Origin: Nocardiopsis composta
Lineage (GTDB): Bacteria > Actinomycetota > Actinomycetes > Streptosporangiales > Streptosporangiaceae
Direction: 5' to 3'
NCBI RefSeq assembly: GCF_014200805.1
Contig: NZ_JACHDB010000002.1
Coordinates: forward strand, 434,001 to 498,000
Length of the DNA stretch: 64,000 nt
This document shows positions 43,932-53,118 of this stretch, piece after piece. A model generated the notes under the pieces. The model made no database searches, was not told the DNA's origin, and worked only from the letters and a program-made list of their open reading frames with translations. Position numbers and translations under genes: made by a program. Position 1 is the first letter of the stretch. Every line of letters begins with the position of its first letter.

Positions 43932-44548
43932 CGATCACGGCCGTCGCCGGCGGCGGGCCTGACCGGCGGGGAAGGCCTCCGACGCGGGTGGACCGTCGAG
44001 GAGCACACCATGCGGGGGCCTCGGTCTCCCGCGGCGACGCCGGCCCGGACATCCGGGGGTCCGCCGCCGGTCCGGCGTATCACCGCCGGACCGCCCGGGG
44101 CCGCCCGGCCGGGGCGTCCGGCGCCACCGTGCACGAACGGCCGGCCCGCCGGCACCGCGAGGGGATCAGCGGTCCGCCCGGCCGTCCCCGCACCGCATCG
44201 CGGTGCGTCCCCGCCGGAGCGGAACGGGCCGTGCGCCGGGTGCGCACCGTCCGCAGAGCGGGCCCGCGTCGCCACCGCCCTGGAACACGCCCGCCTCCAC
44301 CGGATCCCGGCCCGGGCTGGACCGCCTGGCGCGTCTGGACCGGCCCACCGGCCAGGCGATCCGCCGCCATGAGCGCCGGGCCCCGGCGACCCGCTCCGCG
44401 TCGGCGCCGAGGGACCCGGCCGCATCCTCGGCGGAGGCGGGCGGCCTGCGCTGCGCCGCTCCGGGCGGGGAGGCCGAGCGGGGCCCTGCCGTCCCCGCCG
44501 CGGGGCGCCGGGCGGCGCCACCGGGGCGGCTCCCGAGGCGTCCGGGTC
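43932..44548. other. Gene-poor region after dhaL
   Basis: About 617 nt without a recognisable gene; in particular no dhaM or PTS component. Only high-GC artefact frames are seen. Confidence 0.5.
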
Positions 44549-44761
44549 CTACCAGTCGTCGCGGTTCTCCGCGTCCTCGCCGTCGTCCCAGGCCTCGTTC
44601 CGCTCGGCGACGGTCTGCAGGGCCCGCACGGCGGAATCCTCGTCGGCGTAGGGGCCGAGGCGGTACTTGTCGGGGCAGCCGGGACCCTTCTCCGGCGCGT
44701 CGTGCTTCAGGCAGTACCACCAGCGCTGATCGTCGGGGAGATCCATCGGGTTCGCAGGCAT
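44549..44761 (-). CDS. Small conserved actinobacterial protein (SPOR-like annotation)
   Basis: Protein of 70 residues: DDQRWWYCLKHDAPEKGPGC, then PDKYRLGPYADEDSAVRALQ and a final acidic ...WDDGEDAENRDDW. The WYCLKH..vE...GC....RLGPY.....A..AL pattern is common in actinobacteria, where it is often labelled as SPOR-domain or hypothetical. The two cysteines and the His could bind metal. The ATG at 44761 is supported by GGGAG; a longer form from 44803 is less likely. It is divergent from map. Confidence 0.75.
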   Translation of the reverse strand: MPANPMDLPDDQRWWYCLKHDAPEKGPGCPDKYRLGPYADEDSAVRALQTVAERNEAWDDGEDAENRDDW

Positions 44762-44907
44762 CGTCACGCTCCCAACCGAGATGAGGACCCCATCGTCTCG
44801 CACCGGACCGGAGCCGGGCGCATCTCGTTCCTACCCGGGTCTTCCCCCGGTCCGGCGATACCATGCCCGGTCACGGGGGCCCAGAAGGCGAACTAGACTT
44901 CACGACC

Positions 44908-45759
44908 ATGACCACTCCTCTCGTTCCCGGCCGCATCTCCCCGCAGCGCTCCGTCCCCGCCTCCATCGAGCGGCCGGAGTACGTCGGTAAGAAGAGGCCG
45001 GTCGAAGGGGTGCTCGGGGACGTGCAGACCCCGGAGACCATCGAGGCCATGCGGGAGGCCGGCCGGATCGCCGCCCAGGCCCTGGAGGAGGTCGGCAAGC
45101 ACGTCGAGCCGGGCGTCACCACCGACGAACTGGACCGGATCGGCCACGAGTTCCTCATCGACCACGGCGCCTACCCCAGCACGCTGGGGTACAAGGGCTA
45201 CCCCAAGTCGCTGTGCTCCTCGCTGAACGAGGTCATCTGCCACGGCATCCCCGACGACACCGTCGTCTCCGACGGCGACATCGTCAACATCGACATCACC
45301 GCCTACTACAAGGGCGTGCACGGCGACACCAACGCCACCTTCCTCGCCGGCGAGGTGAGCGAGGAGGCGCGCCTGCTGGTGGAGCGGACCCGCGAGGCGA
45401 CGATGCGCGCCATCAAGGCGTGCCGCCCCGGCCGGCGGATCAACGTCATCGGCCGGGTCATCGAGTCCTACGCCAAGCGCTTCGGCTACGGCGTGGTCCG
45501 CGACTTCACCGGGCACGGCGTCGGACCGGAGTTCCACTCCGGCCTGATCGTCCCGCACTACGACGACCCGCGCGCGGACACCGTCATGGAGCCCGGGATG
45601 ACCTTCACCATCGAGCCGATGATCACCCTGGGCGGCATCGAGTACGACGTGTGGGACGACGGCTGGACCGCGGTCACCGCGGACCGCAAGTGGACCGCGC
45701 AGTTCGAGCACACCCTGGTGATCACCGAGGACGGTGCGGAGATCCTCACCCTGCCCTGA
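44908..45759 (+). CDS. map: Methionine aminopeptidase, type I
   Basis: Removes the N-terminal Met from nascent proteins; 283 residues. The five metal ligands are visible in [20 protein letters not shown] (two Asp), [11 protein letters not shown] (His), TFTIEPMI (Glu) and [12 protein letters not shown] (Glu). The additional N-terminal about 40 residues ([10 protein letters not shown]) is the linker form typical of actinobacterial MetAP1c. The ATG at 44908 is preceded by TAGACT at 8 nt, consistent with a leaderless transcript; an upstream frame from 44863 lacks support. Confidence 0.95.
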   Translation: MTTPLVPGRISPQRSVPASIERPEYVGKKRPVEGVLGDVQTPETIEAMREAGRIAAQALEEVGKHVEPGVTTDELDRIGHEFLIDHGAYPSTLGYKGYPKSLCSSLNEVICHGIPDDTVVSDGDIVNIDITAYYKGVHGDTNATFLAGEVSEEARLLVERTREATMRAIKACRPGRRINVIGRVIESYAKRFGYGVVRDFTGHGVGPEFHSGLIVPHYDDPRADTVMEPGMTFTIEPMITLGGIEYDVWDDGWTAVTADRKWTAQFEHTLVITEDGAEILTLP

Positions 45760-45894
45760 GCCGGCCGGCGGAGCGCCCCCCCGGAGCGCGGGAGGGGCGC
45801 GGCCCCGGGCGGGGCGGAGGGCAGCTGAGGGAACACGAGCCGGGGCCCGTGCGGCCCTGGCGACCCCTGCGGCGCACGGGATAGTGTCGCCCCC

Positions 45895-46728
45895 GTGAGG
45901 GTTCTGATCTCCGCCGACATGGAAGGCGCCACCGGCGTCACCTGGCCCGCCGACGTCGAGCCCGGCACCGAGCAGTGGCAGCGCTGCCGGTCGATGTTCA
46001 CCTCCGACGTCAATGCGGCCATCGCCGGGTTCCACTCCGGCGGCGCAACCGAGGTCCTGGTCAACGAGGCCCACGCCACCATGCGCAACCTGCTGCTGGA
46101 GCGGTTGGACGAGCGCGCCGAGATGCTCACCGGCCGGCACAAGGACCTCTCCATGGTGGAGGGGGTGCAGCGCGGGGACGTCGACGCGGTCGCGTTCGTC
46201 GGCTACCACTGCGGTGCGGGCGAGGAGGGCGTACTCGCCCACACCTACCTGCCCAACTCGGTCACCGGGGTGTGGCTGAACGGGGAGCCGGCCAGCGAGG
46301 GGCGGCTCAACTCCTACGTGGTCGCCGAGTACGGCGCGCCCGTCGTCCTGGTCACCGGAGACGACCGGGCCTGCGCCGACGCCGCGAGGTACGCCCCCCG
46401 CGCCCGCACCGTGGCGGTGAAGGACTACGTGTCCCGCTACGCGGCCGTGTGCCGGCCGCCGGGCCGCACCCACGCCGCCATCGCCGAGGCCGCGGAGTCC
46501 GCGATGGCGCTGGCCGGTCGGACCGAACCGGCCCGGCACGACCCCCTCACCGTGGAGGTCGAGGTCGACTCCGCCCACCTCGCCGGGGCCGCGGCCATCG
46601 TCCCCGGGGTCGAGCAGATCGCGGAGCGGCGCGTCCGCTACACCTCGCCCACCGCCTATGACATGATCCGCTGCTTCAAGGCGGTCACCACGCTCATCTC
46701 CAACGCCGTGGAGAAGGATTACGGCTGA
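45895..46728 (+). CDS. M55 family D-aminopeptidase (DppA-like)
   Basis: Zinc aminopeptidase of 277 residues related to B. subtilis DppA, which cleaves D-Ala-containing peptides. The metal ligands are visible: ISADMEGATGV (Asp8, Glu10), NEAHATMRN (His), VGYHCGAGEEGVLAHT (His) and LNGEPASEGRLNSYV (Glu). The GTG at 45895 has TAGTGT 7 nt upstream and no ribosome binding site, so it is probably leaderless. First gene of a peptidase run with M20, S9 and S66 family genes. Confidence 0.9.
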   Translation: MRVLISADMEGATGVTWPADVEPGTEQWQRCRSMFTSDVNAAIAGFHSGGATEVLVNEAHATMRNLLLERLDERAEMLTGRHKDLSMVEGVQRGDVDAVAFVGYHCGAGEEGVLAHTYLPNSVTGVWLNGEPASEGRLNSYVVAEYGAPVVLVTGDDRACADAARYAPRARTVAVKDYVSRYAAVCRPPGRTHAAIAEAAESAMALAGRTEPARHDPLTVEVEVDSAHLAGAAAIVPGVEQIAERRVRYTSPTAYDMIRCFKAVTTLISNAVEKDYG

Positions 46729-46788
46729 CCCCGGAGGGCCGTGGGCCGCAGGGCAGCGGAACGCAGACCGAGAGCAGAAGGGCGCCTC

Positions 46789-48144
46789 GTGCGCGACACC
46801 GAAGACTGGGCCACCGCCGGCGACGAGGTCGTGCGGTTCACCTCCGAGCTGATCCGGATCGACACCACCAACGGCGGCGGGGGAGAGGGCAACGAGAGGC
46901 CCGCCGCGGAGTACGCCGCCGGACTGCTGGCCGCGGCAGGCCTGGAACCGCGGGTGCTGGAGTCGGCGCCGGGCCGGGCCAACGTGGTGACCCGCGTCCC
47001 CGGGACCGACCCGGAGGCCCCCGGGCTCCTGGTCCACGGCCACCTGGACGTCGTCCCCGCCGATCCGGGGCTGTGGAGCGTGCACCCGTTCTCCGGCGAG
47101 GTCCGCGACGGCATGGTGTGGGGCCGCGGCGCCATCGACATGAAGGGCGCCGTCGCGATGATGATCGCGGTGGCGCGGCACTGGGCCCGCACCGGCGTCC
47201 GGCCGCGCCGCGACATCGTGTTCGCCTTCACCGCCGACGAGGAGGACAGCGCCGCCTACGGCGCCGAATGGCTGGTGCGGATGCACCCCGAGCTGTTCGC
47301 CGGGTGCAGCGAGGCCATCGGCGAGTCCGGTGGCCACACCGTGCACCTGCGCGCACCGGACGGACGCGGCCTGCGGGTCTACCCGGTCGCCGCGGGCGAG
47401 CGCGGCAGCGCTTGGCTGAAGCTCACCGCGAACGGCACCGCCGGGCACGGATCCAAGATCAACCCGGACAACGCGGTCGGCGCGCTCGCCGCCGCGGTCG
47501 CGCGGATCGACGCCCACCAGTGGCCCTACCGGCTCACCCCGGTGACCGCCGCCGCGCTCACCGAGATCGGCGCCGCCCTCGGCGTCAAGGTCGACCTGGA
47601 CGCCCCCGGGTTCGACCCGCAGCGCGACCTGCCGCCGCTGCTGGACCGGCTGGGCGAGGCGGCCGGTCTGGTCCGCGCCACCCTGCGGGAGAGCGCCAAC
47701 CCGACCATGCTGGACGCCGGCTACAAGGTCAACGTCATCCCGAGCACCGCCACCGCCGGGGTGGACGGGCGGGTGCTGCCCGGCGGCGAGGAGCTGTTCG
47801 CCCGCACCATGGACGAGCTCACCGGCCCCCGGGTGGAGTGGGAGTACGCGCACCACTCCCCGCCGGTGCAGGCGCCGGTGGAGTCCGCGCTGTTCGCCGC
47901 GGCGCGCGCCGCCCTGCTCGCCGAGGACCCCGGTGCGCACGTCGTCCCGGTCTGCATGACCGGCGGCACCGACGCCAAGCAGTTCGCCGAACTCGGCATC
48001 GCGGGGTACGGCTTCACCCCGCTGCTGCTGCCGCCCGACTTCGACCGCGACGCGCTCTTCCACGGCGTGGACGAGCGGGTTCCCGAGGAGGCGCTGCGAT
48101 TCGGCGTCCGGGTGCTGTCCCGGCTGCTCTCCGGGGCGGAGTGA
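46789..48144 (+). CDS. M20 family metallopeptidase
   Basis: Zinc-dependent amidohydrolase/peptidase of 451 residues. LLVHGHLDVVPADPGLWSVH (first metal His and Asp), RGAIDMKGAVAMMI (bridging Asp), AFTADEEDSAAYGAEWLV (catalytic Glu pair) and CMTGGTDAKQF are M20 landmarks; TANGTAGHGSKIN marks the dimerisation domain. GTG at 46789 with AGAAGGG upstream. It lies 60 nt after the M55 gene, so they are likely cotranscribed. Substrate probably a dipeptide or N-acyl amino acid. Confidence 0.9.
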   Translation: MRDTEDWATAGDEVVRFTSELIRIDTTNGGGGEGNERPAAEYAAGLLAAAGLEPRVLESAPGRANVVTRVPGTDPEAPGLLVHGHLDVVPADPGLWSVHPFSGEVRDGMVWGRGAIDMKGAVAMMIAVARHWARTGVRPRRDIVFAFTADEEDSAAYGAEWLVRMHPELFAGCSEAIGESGGHTVHLRAPDGRGLRVYPVAAGERGSAWLKLTANGTAGHGSKINPDNAVGALAAAVARIDAHQWPYRLTPVTAAALTEIGAALGVKVDLDAPGFDPQRDLPPLLDRLGEAAGLVRATLRESANPTMLDAGYKVNVIPSTATAGVDGRVLPGGEELFARTMDELTGPRVEWEYAHHSPPVQAPVESALFAAARAALLAEDPGAHVVPVCMTGGTDAKQFAELGIAGYGFTPLLLPPDFDRDALFHGVDERVPEEALRFGVRVLSRLLSGAE

Positions 48145-48193
48145 GCCGACCCCCCCGGACCCGTTCCGATCCACCGACGACAGAAGGGACGCG

Positions 48194-50197
48194 GTGACCG
48201 CCATGCCGATCCTCCCCTACGGGGCCTGGCCCTCGCCGATCGACGCCAAGAGCGTCGCCCGCGCCGACGGAGCGCCCGGGTGGCCCGCCGCCCTCGGCGA
48301 CGAGGTGTGGTGGACCGAACCCCGCCCCTTGGAGCAGGGCCGGGTCACCCTCTGCCGGGCCCGCCTGGACGAACCGGACGAGGGGCCGAAGGAGGTGCTG
48401 CCCGCGCCGTGGAACGCCCGCTCCCGGGTGCACGAGTACGGCGGCCGCCCCTACCTCCCGCTGGAGGCCGGCGGCGCCACCGCCGTGGTCTTCACCGAGT
48501 TCAGCGACCAGCGGCTCTACCTGTACCGGCCGGGCGAGCGGACCGGTCCGGTGCCGCTGACCCCGGCTCCGGGCACCCCCTCGGCGCTGCGCTACGTCGA
48601 GCCGGTGGCCGGCCGGGAGGGGGAGGTCTGGTGCATCCGGGAGGAGCACACCGGGCCGGCCCCCACCGACGTGGAGCGCGCCGTCGTCGCGGTGCCGCTG
48701 GACGGCTCCGCCGCGGAGGACCCCGGCGCGGTGCGGGTGGTCGCCTCGGGGCGCCGCTTCCTGGCCTGCCCCCGGCTCTCCCCGGACGGGCGCCGGGTCT
48801 CCTGGATCGGCTGGGACCACCCGGACATGCCCTGGGACTCCACCTTCCTCACCGTCGCGGCGGTGGACGGGGACGGCACCGCCGCCTCCCCGCACGACGT
48901 CGCCGGCGGCCCCGGGGAGTCGGTGGTCCAGGCCGAGTGGGGCGACGAGAACACCCTCTTCCTGGTCTCCGACGCCTCCGGCTGGTGGAACCCCTACCAG
49001 CTGACCCTGGAACCGGACGGCACCGCGCGGGCCCCGGTCGCGCTCGCCCCGCTCACCGAGGAGTTCGGCGGCCCGCTGTGGCAGCTCGGCCCGCGGTGGA
49101 TCCTCCCGCTGCAGAGCGGCCTGATCGCGGCGGTGCACGGCACCGCGAGCACCCGGCTGGCGATCCTGTGCCCCGACTCCGGTGCCCTGGACGACGTGGA
49201 CACCCCGCACACCGAGTGGTCGCCGCGCCTGGTCGCGGCGGGCCGCGCGGGCGAGACGGTGATCGCCGTCGCCGCATCGCCCGAGCTGCCCCCCGAGGTC
49301 ATCGCGGTGTCGGTGGCCGACCGGTCCTGGCGTGCACTGAGCCGCACCTCGGGCGGCCCCGAGGTGCCGCCCGCCTACGTCCCCCGGCCGGAGGAGCGGG
49401 TGTTCGAGGGCCCCGGAGGGCGAGAGGTGCACGCCACCGTCTACCGGCCGCGCAACCCGGAGGCGCAGGCGGCCGACGTGGAGCGCCCCCCGTACGCGGT
49501 GTGGGTGCACGGCGGCCCCACCGGCCGCGCGGTGAGCGTCCTCGACGCGGAGATCGCCTACTTCACCAGCCGGGGCATCGGCGTGGTCCAGGTCAACTAC
49601 GGCGGATCGACCGGGTTCGGCCGGGCCTACCGGGAGCGGCTCCGCGGCGAGTGGGGCGTGGTCGACGTCGAGGACGCCGTCGCGGTGGCCCGTGCCCTGG
49701 CCGAGGAGGGCACCGCCGACCCGGACCGGCTGGCGATCCGGGGCGGCAGCGCCGGAGGCTGGACCACCGCCGCCGCGCTGGCCTTCTCCGACGTGTTCGC
49801 CTGCGGGGTGATCCAGTACCCGATCGTCGACCTGGTCGGCTGGCGGACCGGGGAGACGCACGACTTCGAGTCGCAGTACCTGGAGAGCCTGATCGGGCCG
49901 TGGCCGCAGGCCCGAGCCCGCTACGAGGAGCGCTCCCCGGTGAACCGGGCCGAGGGCATCTCCGCCCCGTTCCTGCTGATGCAGGGCGACGAGGACGAGA
50001 TCTGCCCGCCGGTGCAGGCCCGCCGGCTGCTGGAGCGGGTGGGCGAGGTCCCGCACGCCTACCTGGAGTTCCAGGGCGAGCAGCACGGGTTCCGCAGGGC
50101 GGAGACGATCCGCGCCGCACTGGAGGCGGAGCTCTCCCTGTACGCCCGGGTGTTCGGCTTCGACGCGGGGGTGCCGGCCGTGGAGCTGCGGCCGTGA
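48194..50197 (+). CDS. S9 family (prolyl oligopeptidase-type) serine peptidase
   Basis: Protein of 667 residues: an N-terminal beta-propeller (VHEYGGRPYLP, RLSPDGRRVSWIGWDHPDMP) and a C-terminal alpha/beta hydrolase domain. The catalytic triad is visible as GGSAGGW (Ser519), QGDEDEICPP (Asp599) and GEQHGF (His631). The oxyanion region is VWVHGGPTG. This matches the dipeptidyl-/acylaminoacyl-peptidase group. GTG start with GAAGGG upstream. It ends overlapping the S66 gene start, and likely trims oligopeptides in the cytoplasm. Confidence 0.92.
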   Translation: MTAMPILPYGAWPSPIDAKSVARADGAPGWPAALGDEVWWTEPRPLEQGRVTLCRARLDEPDEGPKEVLPAPWNARSRVHEYGGRPYLPLEAGGATAVVFTEFSDQRLYLYRPGERTGPVPLTPAPGTPSALRYVEPVAGREGEVWCIREEHTGPAPTDVERAVVAVPLDGSAAEDPGAVRVVASGRRFLACPRLSPDGRRVSWIGWDHPDMPWDSTFLTVAAVDGDGTAASPHDVAGGPGESVVQAEWGDENTLFLVSDASGWWNPYQLTLEPDGTARAPVALAPLTEEFGGPLWQLGPRWILPLQSGLIAAVHGTASTRLAILCPDSGALDDVDTPHTEWSPRLVAAGRAGETVIAVAASPELPPEVIAVSVADRSWRALSRTSGGPEVPPAYVPRPEERVFEGPGGREVHATVYRPRNPEAQAADVERPPYAVWVHGGPTGRAVSVLDAEIAYFTSRGIGVVQVNYGGSTGFGRAYRERLRGEWGVVDVEDAVAVARALAEEGTADPDRLAIRGGSAGGWTTAAALAFSDVFACGVIQYPIVDLVGWRTGETHDFESQYLESLIGPWPQARARYEERSPVNRAEGISAPFLLMQGDEDEICPPVQARRLLERVGEVPHAYLEFQGEQHGFRRAETIRAALEAELSLYARVFGFDAGVPAVELRP

Positions 50198-51135
50198 CCC
50201 GGCGGTGGCGCCCCCGGGCGCTGCGCCGCGGCGACCCGGTCGCGGTGGCCTCACCGTGCAGCCCGCCCGACCCGGACCGGCTGGACGCCGCGGTCCGGGT
50301 GCTGGAGGGGTGGGGACTGGAGGTGCGGGTGCAGCCGCACGCCCGGGACCGCCACCCCGACCTGGGCTACCTGGCCGGCACCGACGCCGACCGGGCCAAG
50401 GACCTCCAGGACGCCCTGGCCGCCCCGGACGTCGCCGCGGTGTTCTGCGCGCGCGGCGGCGACGGGGCGCACCGCACCCTGGAGCGGCTGGACCTGGCCG
50501 CGCTGCGCGGCGCCGAGCCCAAGGCGTTCGTCGGGTTCAGCGACGTCACCGCGCTGCACGAGGCGCTCTCGGTGGAGCTGGGCGCGGTCACCCTGCACGG
50601 GCCGGTGGTGGGGACCGCCTACTTCGCCGGTGACACCGCGGCCGAGGAGGACCTGCGGGCGCACCTGTTCGAACCGGAGTCGCGGCTGCGCATCGCCCCG
50701 CCGGGCGCGGAACCCCTGATCGGCGGGTCGGCCCGGGGCGTGCTGATCGGCGGCAACCTCAGCCTGCTCTCCGACGGACTGGCCACCCCGCACTCGCGCC
50801 CCTCCGCGGAGGGCGGCCTGCTGCTCCTGGAGGACGTCGGCGAGGACGTGTCCCGGCTGGACCGGATGCTCACCCAGCTGCTGCGCAGCGGCTGGACGGA
50901 CGGGGTGCGCGGGGTCCTCCTCGGCTCCTGGGCGAACTGCACCCCCGGCCCCGAGGAGATCCGCGCGATGCTGCTGGACCGGCTCTCGCCGCTGGGCGTC
51001 CCGGTGGTCGACGGGTTCGGCTTCGGCCACATCCCGGCCCAGCTCACCATCGCGCTGGGGGCGGCCGCCACCCTGGACGCCGACGCGGGGACGCTCGTCC
51101 TGGACGAGCCGGCCCTGGAACCCGCCGCGGGGTGA
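50194..51135 (+). CDS. S66 family LD-carboxypeptidase
   Basis: Serine peptidase of 313 residues of the LdcA/MccF family, which cuts LD bonds in murein peptides or related amides. The catalytic residues are visible: Ser in FVGFSDVTAL, Glu in LLLLEDVGEDVSRLDRML and His in GFGHIPAQLTIALG. The substrate-loop RGGDGAHRTLERLD is close to the usual RGGYG. GTG start overlaps the S9 stop (GTGA). Together with the D-aminopeptidase gene three positions upstream it suggests turnover of cell-wall-derived or D-amino-acid peptides. Confidence 0.9.
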   Translation: MTRRWRPRALRRGDPVAVASPCSPPDPDRLDAAVRVLEGWGLEVRVQPHARDRHPDLGYLAGTDADRAKDLQDALAAPDVAAVFCARGGDGAHRTLERLDLAALRGAEPKAFVGFSDVTALHEALSVELGAVTLHGPVVGTAYFAGDTAAEEDLRAHLFEPESRLRIAPPGAEPLIGGSARGVLIGGNLSLLSDGLATPHSRPSAEGGLLLLEDVGEDVSRLDRMLTQLLRSGWTDGVRGVLLGSWANCTPGPEEIRAMLLDRLSPLGVPVVDGFGFGHIPAQLTIALGAAATLDADAGTLVLDEPALEPAAG

Positions 51136-51334
51136 GCACCGGGTGCCGGCCCTGCCTCCCGGGTGGGGCCGGCACCCCGGACCATCGTCGGTGCGGGGCC
51201 GGGCGCATCCGCCTTTCGGACCAACGGGATTCTCACCTCGCGGCCGATGTCCTCTCACCTTCCCGTGCCCATACTCGGAGCAGAACGGTCGGAGGAGCCG
51301 CCGTTCGGCACCGTGAAGGGAAGGGGGATCCCCG

Positions 51335-51688
51335 ATGGCCACCCTACACACCGGCAGGGCGCGCTCCGCCGCGCTGACCAGGGGAAGCGGCGGGCGCACC
51401 CGCGCCGGCCGGCTGCTGCACGCCGCCAAGGGGCTGCTGGGGGCGCTGTTCGACGCCGCCCCGGCCCTCCCGGAGGCCGAGCCGGCCGAGATCCGCCGAC
51501 TGCTCATCGAGACCGGGCACCTCGACCCGGGCGCCCTCCCCGGCGTGCGCCCGGTCGCCCTGGCCCGCTTCCAGCGCGAGGCCGGGCTCCCCGAGACCGG
51601 CGCCGCCGACCCGCGCACCGTCTCCCGCCTGGCGGCCGAGGCCGCCCGCATCCGGGAGCTGCGCGAGCTGGGCCTGCCGGTCGGCTGA
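51335..51688 (+). CDS. Small protein with peptidoglycan-binding-like domain
   Basis: Protein of 117 residues. The C-terminal half, VALARFQREAGLPETGAADP followed by RTVSRLAAEA, has the three-helix PG_binding_1 pattern (..FQ...GL..TG..D..T...L). The N-terminus is basic with a moderately hydrophobic segment but no clear signal peptide. ATG at 51335 with AAGGGGG upstream. It lies 199 nt after the S66 gene. The role is unknown; a truncated cell-wall-binding protein is possible. Confidence 0.6.
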   Translation: MATLHTGRARSAALTRGSGGRTRAGRLLHAAKGLLGALFDAAPALPEAEPAEIRRLLIETGHLDPGALPGVRPVALARFQREAGLPETGAADPRTVSRLAAEAARIRELRELGLPVG

Positions 51689-52188
51689 GGGACCGCCGGG
51701 GGCGCGGTCCCCGTCCGGCGGCCGCCGGGCCGGTCCTGCATCGGCCCCGGCGGCGCACCGGAGGACGAGCAGGGGCGCCCGCCGAAAGACGCGGCCGACC
51801 GGCGCCCCGGCGGCCCCTGCGGCCGCGTGCAGAGGAGCAGGGCGCGGACGGCCGACACGAGGAGGGCGAGTAGGGATGCGGCGCGGCCGAGGGGGCCGGC
51901 GCCGGGCGAACGGGTGTCCACGGGGACCTCCGAGCACGGTGAAGAGCAGACGGGACAGGGGTTCCGGCCGGACTGCGGATGCGGCGCGCGTTCCTTCGGA
52001 GGCTTCTTCCTCGGGGCCCGTGCGTCTCCGTGCTCTGCTCCCGGCCCTTCGCCCGCCGGCCGCGACCGGTCGCCGACAACGGTAGGTGATCGTCCCGCTG
52101 CGCACCACCCCGGTTATCCACAGCCCCGCCGTCCACAGAAGCGGTTCCGCCGCGGCGCCGGGCGGGCGCGGCTGCGATGATCGGAGCC
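51689..52188. other. Intergenic region with a single DnaA-box-like site
   Basis: No gene was recognised. TTATCCACA at 52114-52122 matches the DnaA-box consensus, and a weaker GTCCACAG follows. One box alone is not an origin. Confidence 0.45.
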
Positions 52189-52875
52189 ATGGCAGACCAG
52201 AAGACTCCCCATGACCTTCCGGACGTCTCCGGGCTCACCGTCGCCGTGCTGGGCGGTACCGGAGACCAGGGCCGCGGGCTGGCCCGCCGGCTGGCGATGG
52301 CCGGAACAGAGGTGATCATCGGCTCGCGCAGCGCGGAGCGGGCACAGGCGGCCGCGGAGGGCCTGGACACCGGGCCGGCGGTGCGCGGCGCGGACAACGC
52401 GGAGGCGGCGCGGGCGGCCGACGTCGTCATCGTCGCGGTCCCCTGGGAGGGCCACCGCGAGCTGCTCGTCTCCCTGGAGGACGCGCTCGCGGACAAGATC
52501 GTGGTCGACTGCGTGAACCCGCTCGGCTTCGACAAGAAGGGCCCCTACGCCCTCCCGGTGGAGGAGGGCAGCGCCGCCCAGCAGGCCGAGGCCGTGCTGC
52601 CGCGCAGCCGGGTCACCGCGGCGTTCCACCACGTCTCCGCGGTCGTCCTGCTCGACCCGGAGGTGGACGAGGTCGACCTGGACGTCCTGGTCCTCGGCGA
52701 CGACCGCGAGGCCACCGACATCGTGCGCGCCCTGGCCGCCCGCATCTCCGGCGTCCGCGGCATCTACGGCGGCCGCCTGCGCAACGCCCACCAGGTCGAG
52801 GCGTTCACCGCCAACCTGATCGCCGTCAACCGCCGCTACAAGGCCCACGCGGGCCTGCGCATCACCGACGTCTGA
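52189..52875 (+). CDS. npdG: NADPH-dependent F420 reductase
   Basis: Rossmann-fold enzyme of 228 residues exchanging hydride between NADPH and coenzyme F420. VAVLGGTGDQGRGLARRLAM binds the dinucleotide, GSRSAERA provides the 2'-phosphate contacts, and VVIVAVPWEGHRELL, VDCVNPLGFDKKGPYALPVE and GGRLRNAHQVEAFTANLIAV are typical NpdG blocks. The ATG at 52189 lies 7 nt after GATGAT, suggesting a leaderless transcript; an ATG at 52177 is in frame. It supplies reduced F420 to enzymes such as the LLM-class oxidoreductase at 17.5 kb. Confidence 0.9.
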   Translation: MADQKTPHDLPDVSGLTVAVLGGTGDQGRGLARRLAMAGTEVIIGSRSAERAQAAAEGLDTGPAVRGADNAEAARAADVVIVAVPWEGHRELLVSLEDALADKIVVDCVNPLGFDKKGPYALPVEEGSAAQQAEAVLPRSRVTAAFHHVSAVVLLDPEVDEVDLDVLVLGDDREATDIVRALAARISGVRGIYGGRLRNAHQVEAFTANLIAVNRRYKAHAGLRITDV

Positions 52876-53014
52876 CCGCCCGCCGCCTCTCACCCGCCGC
52901 CGGGCCCGGGGGAGCGGCGCACCTCTCGGCAGCCCCGCCACCGGTGGGCCTCAGGGGAGGAGGCGGAGTCGGTAACGCGAAGGCAACGCCCCGCAAACCC
53001 GCAGGTCGTTCGCT

Positions 53015-53043
53015 GTAAGCCCCGCGCATGCGGGGATGGACCG
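53015..53043 (-). repeat. Solitary type I-E CRISPR repeat-like sequence
   Basis: On the minus strand this 29-nt sequence starts CGGTCCATCCCCGC and ends GCGCGGGGCTTAC, with the CCCCGC...GCGGGG stem. It has the length and most bases of the canonical type I-E repeat (CGGT..ATCCCCGC..GCGCGGGG...AC). No second copy occurs 61 nt to either side and no cas genes are in the window. Confidence 0.6.
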
Positions 53044-53118
53044 GCCGCGGATGCTCGCCGGATCGTCGTCGTCCGGTGGGTTCCGCGGCCGGGAAGGCTC
53101 TGTGCGAAGGAGGCTTGG

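Noticed and set aside
43932-44548. dhaM downstream of dhaL
   Set aside because: No frame shows the EIIA-like, HPr-like or EI-like motifs of DhaM.
52114-52122. Perfect DnaA box TTATCCACA as a possible origin
   Set aside because: Only one box, no cluster, no AT-rich unwinding region and no dnaA/dnaN nearby.
52954-53104. A CRISPR array around the I-E-like repeat
   Set aside because: No second repeat at about 61-nt spacing on either side and no cas genes.
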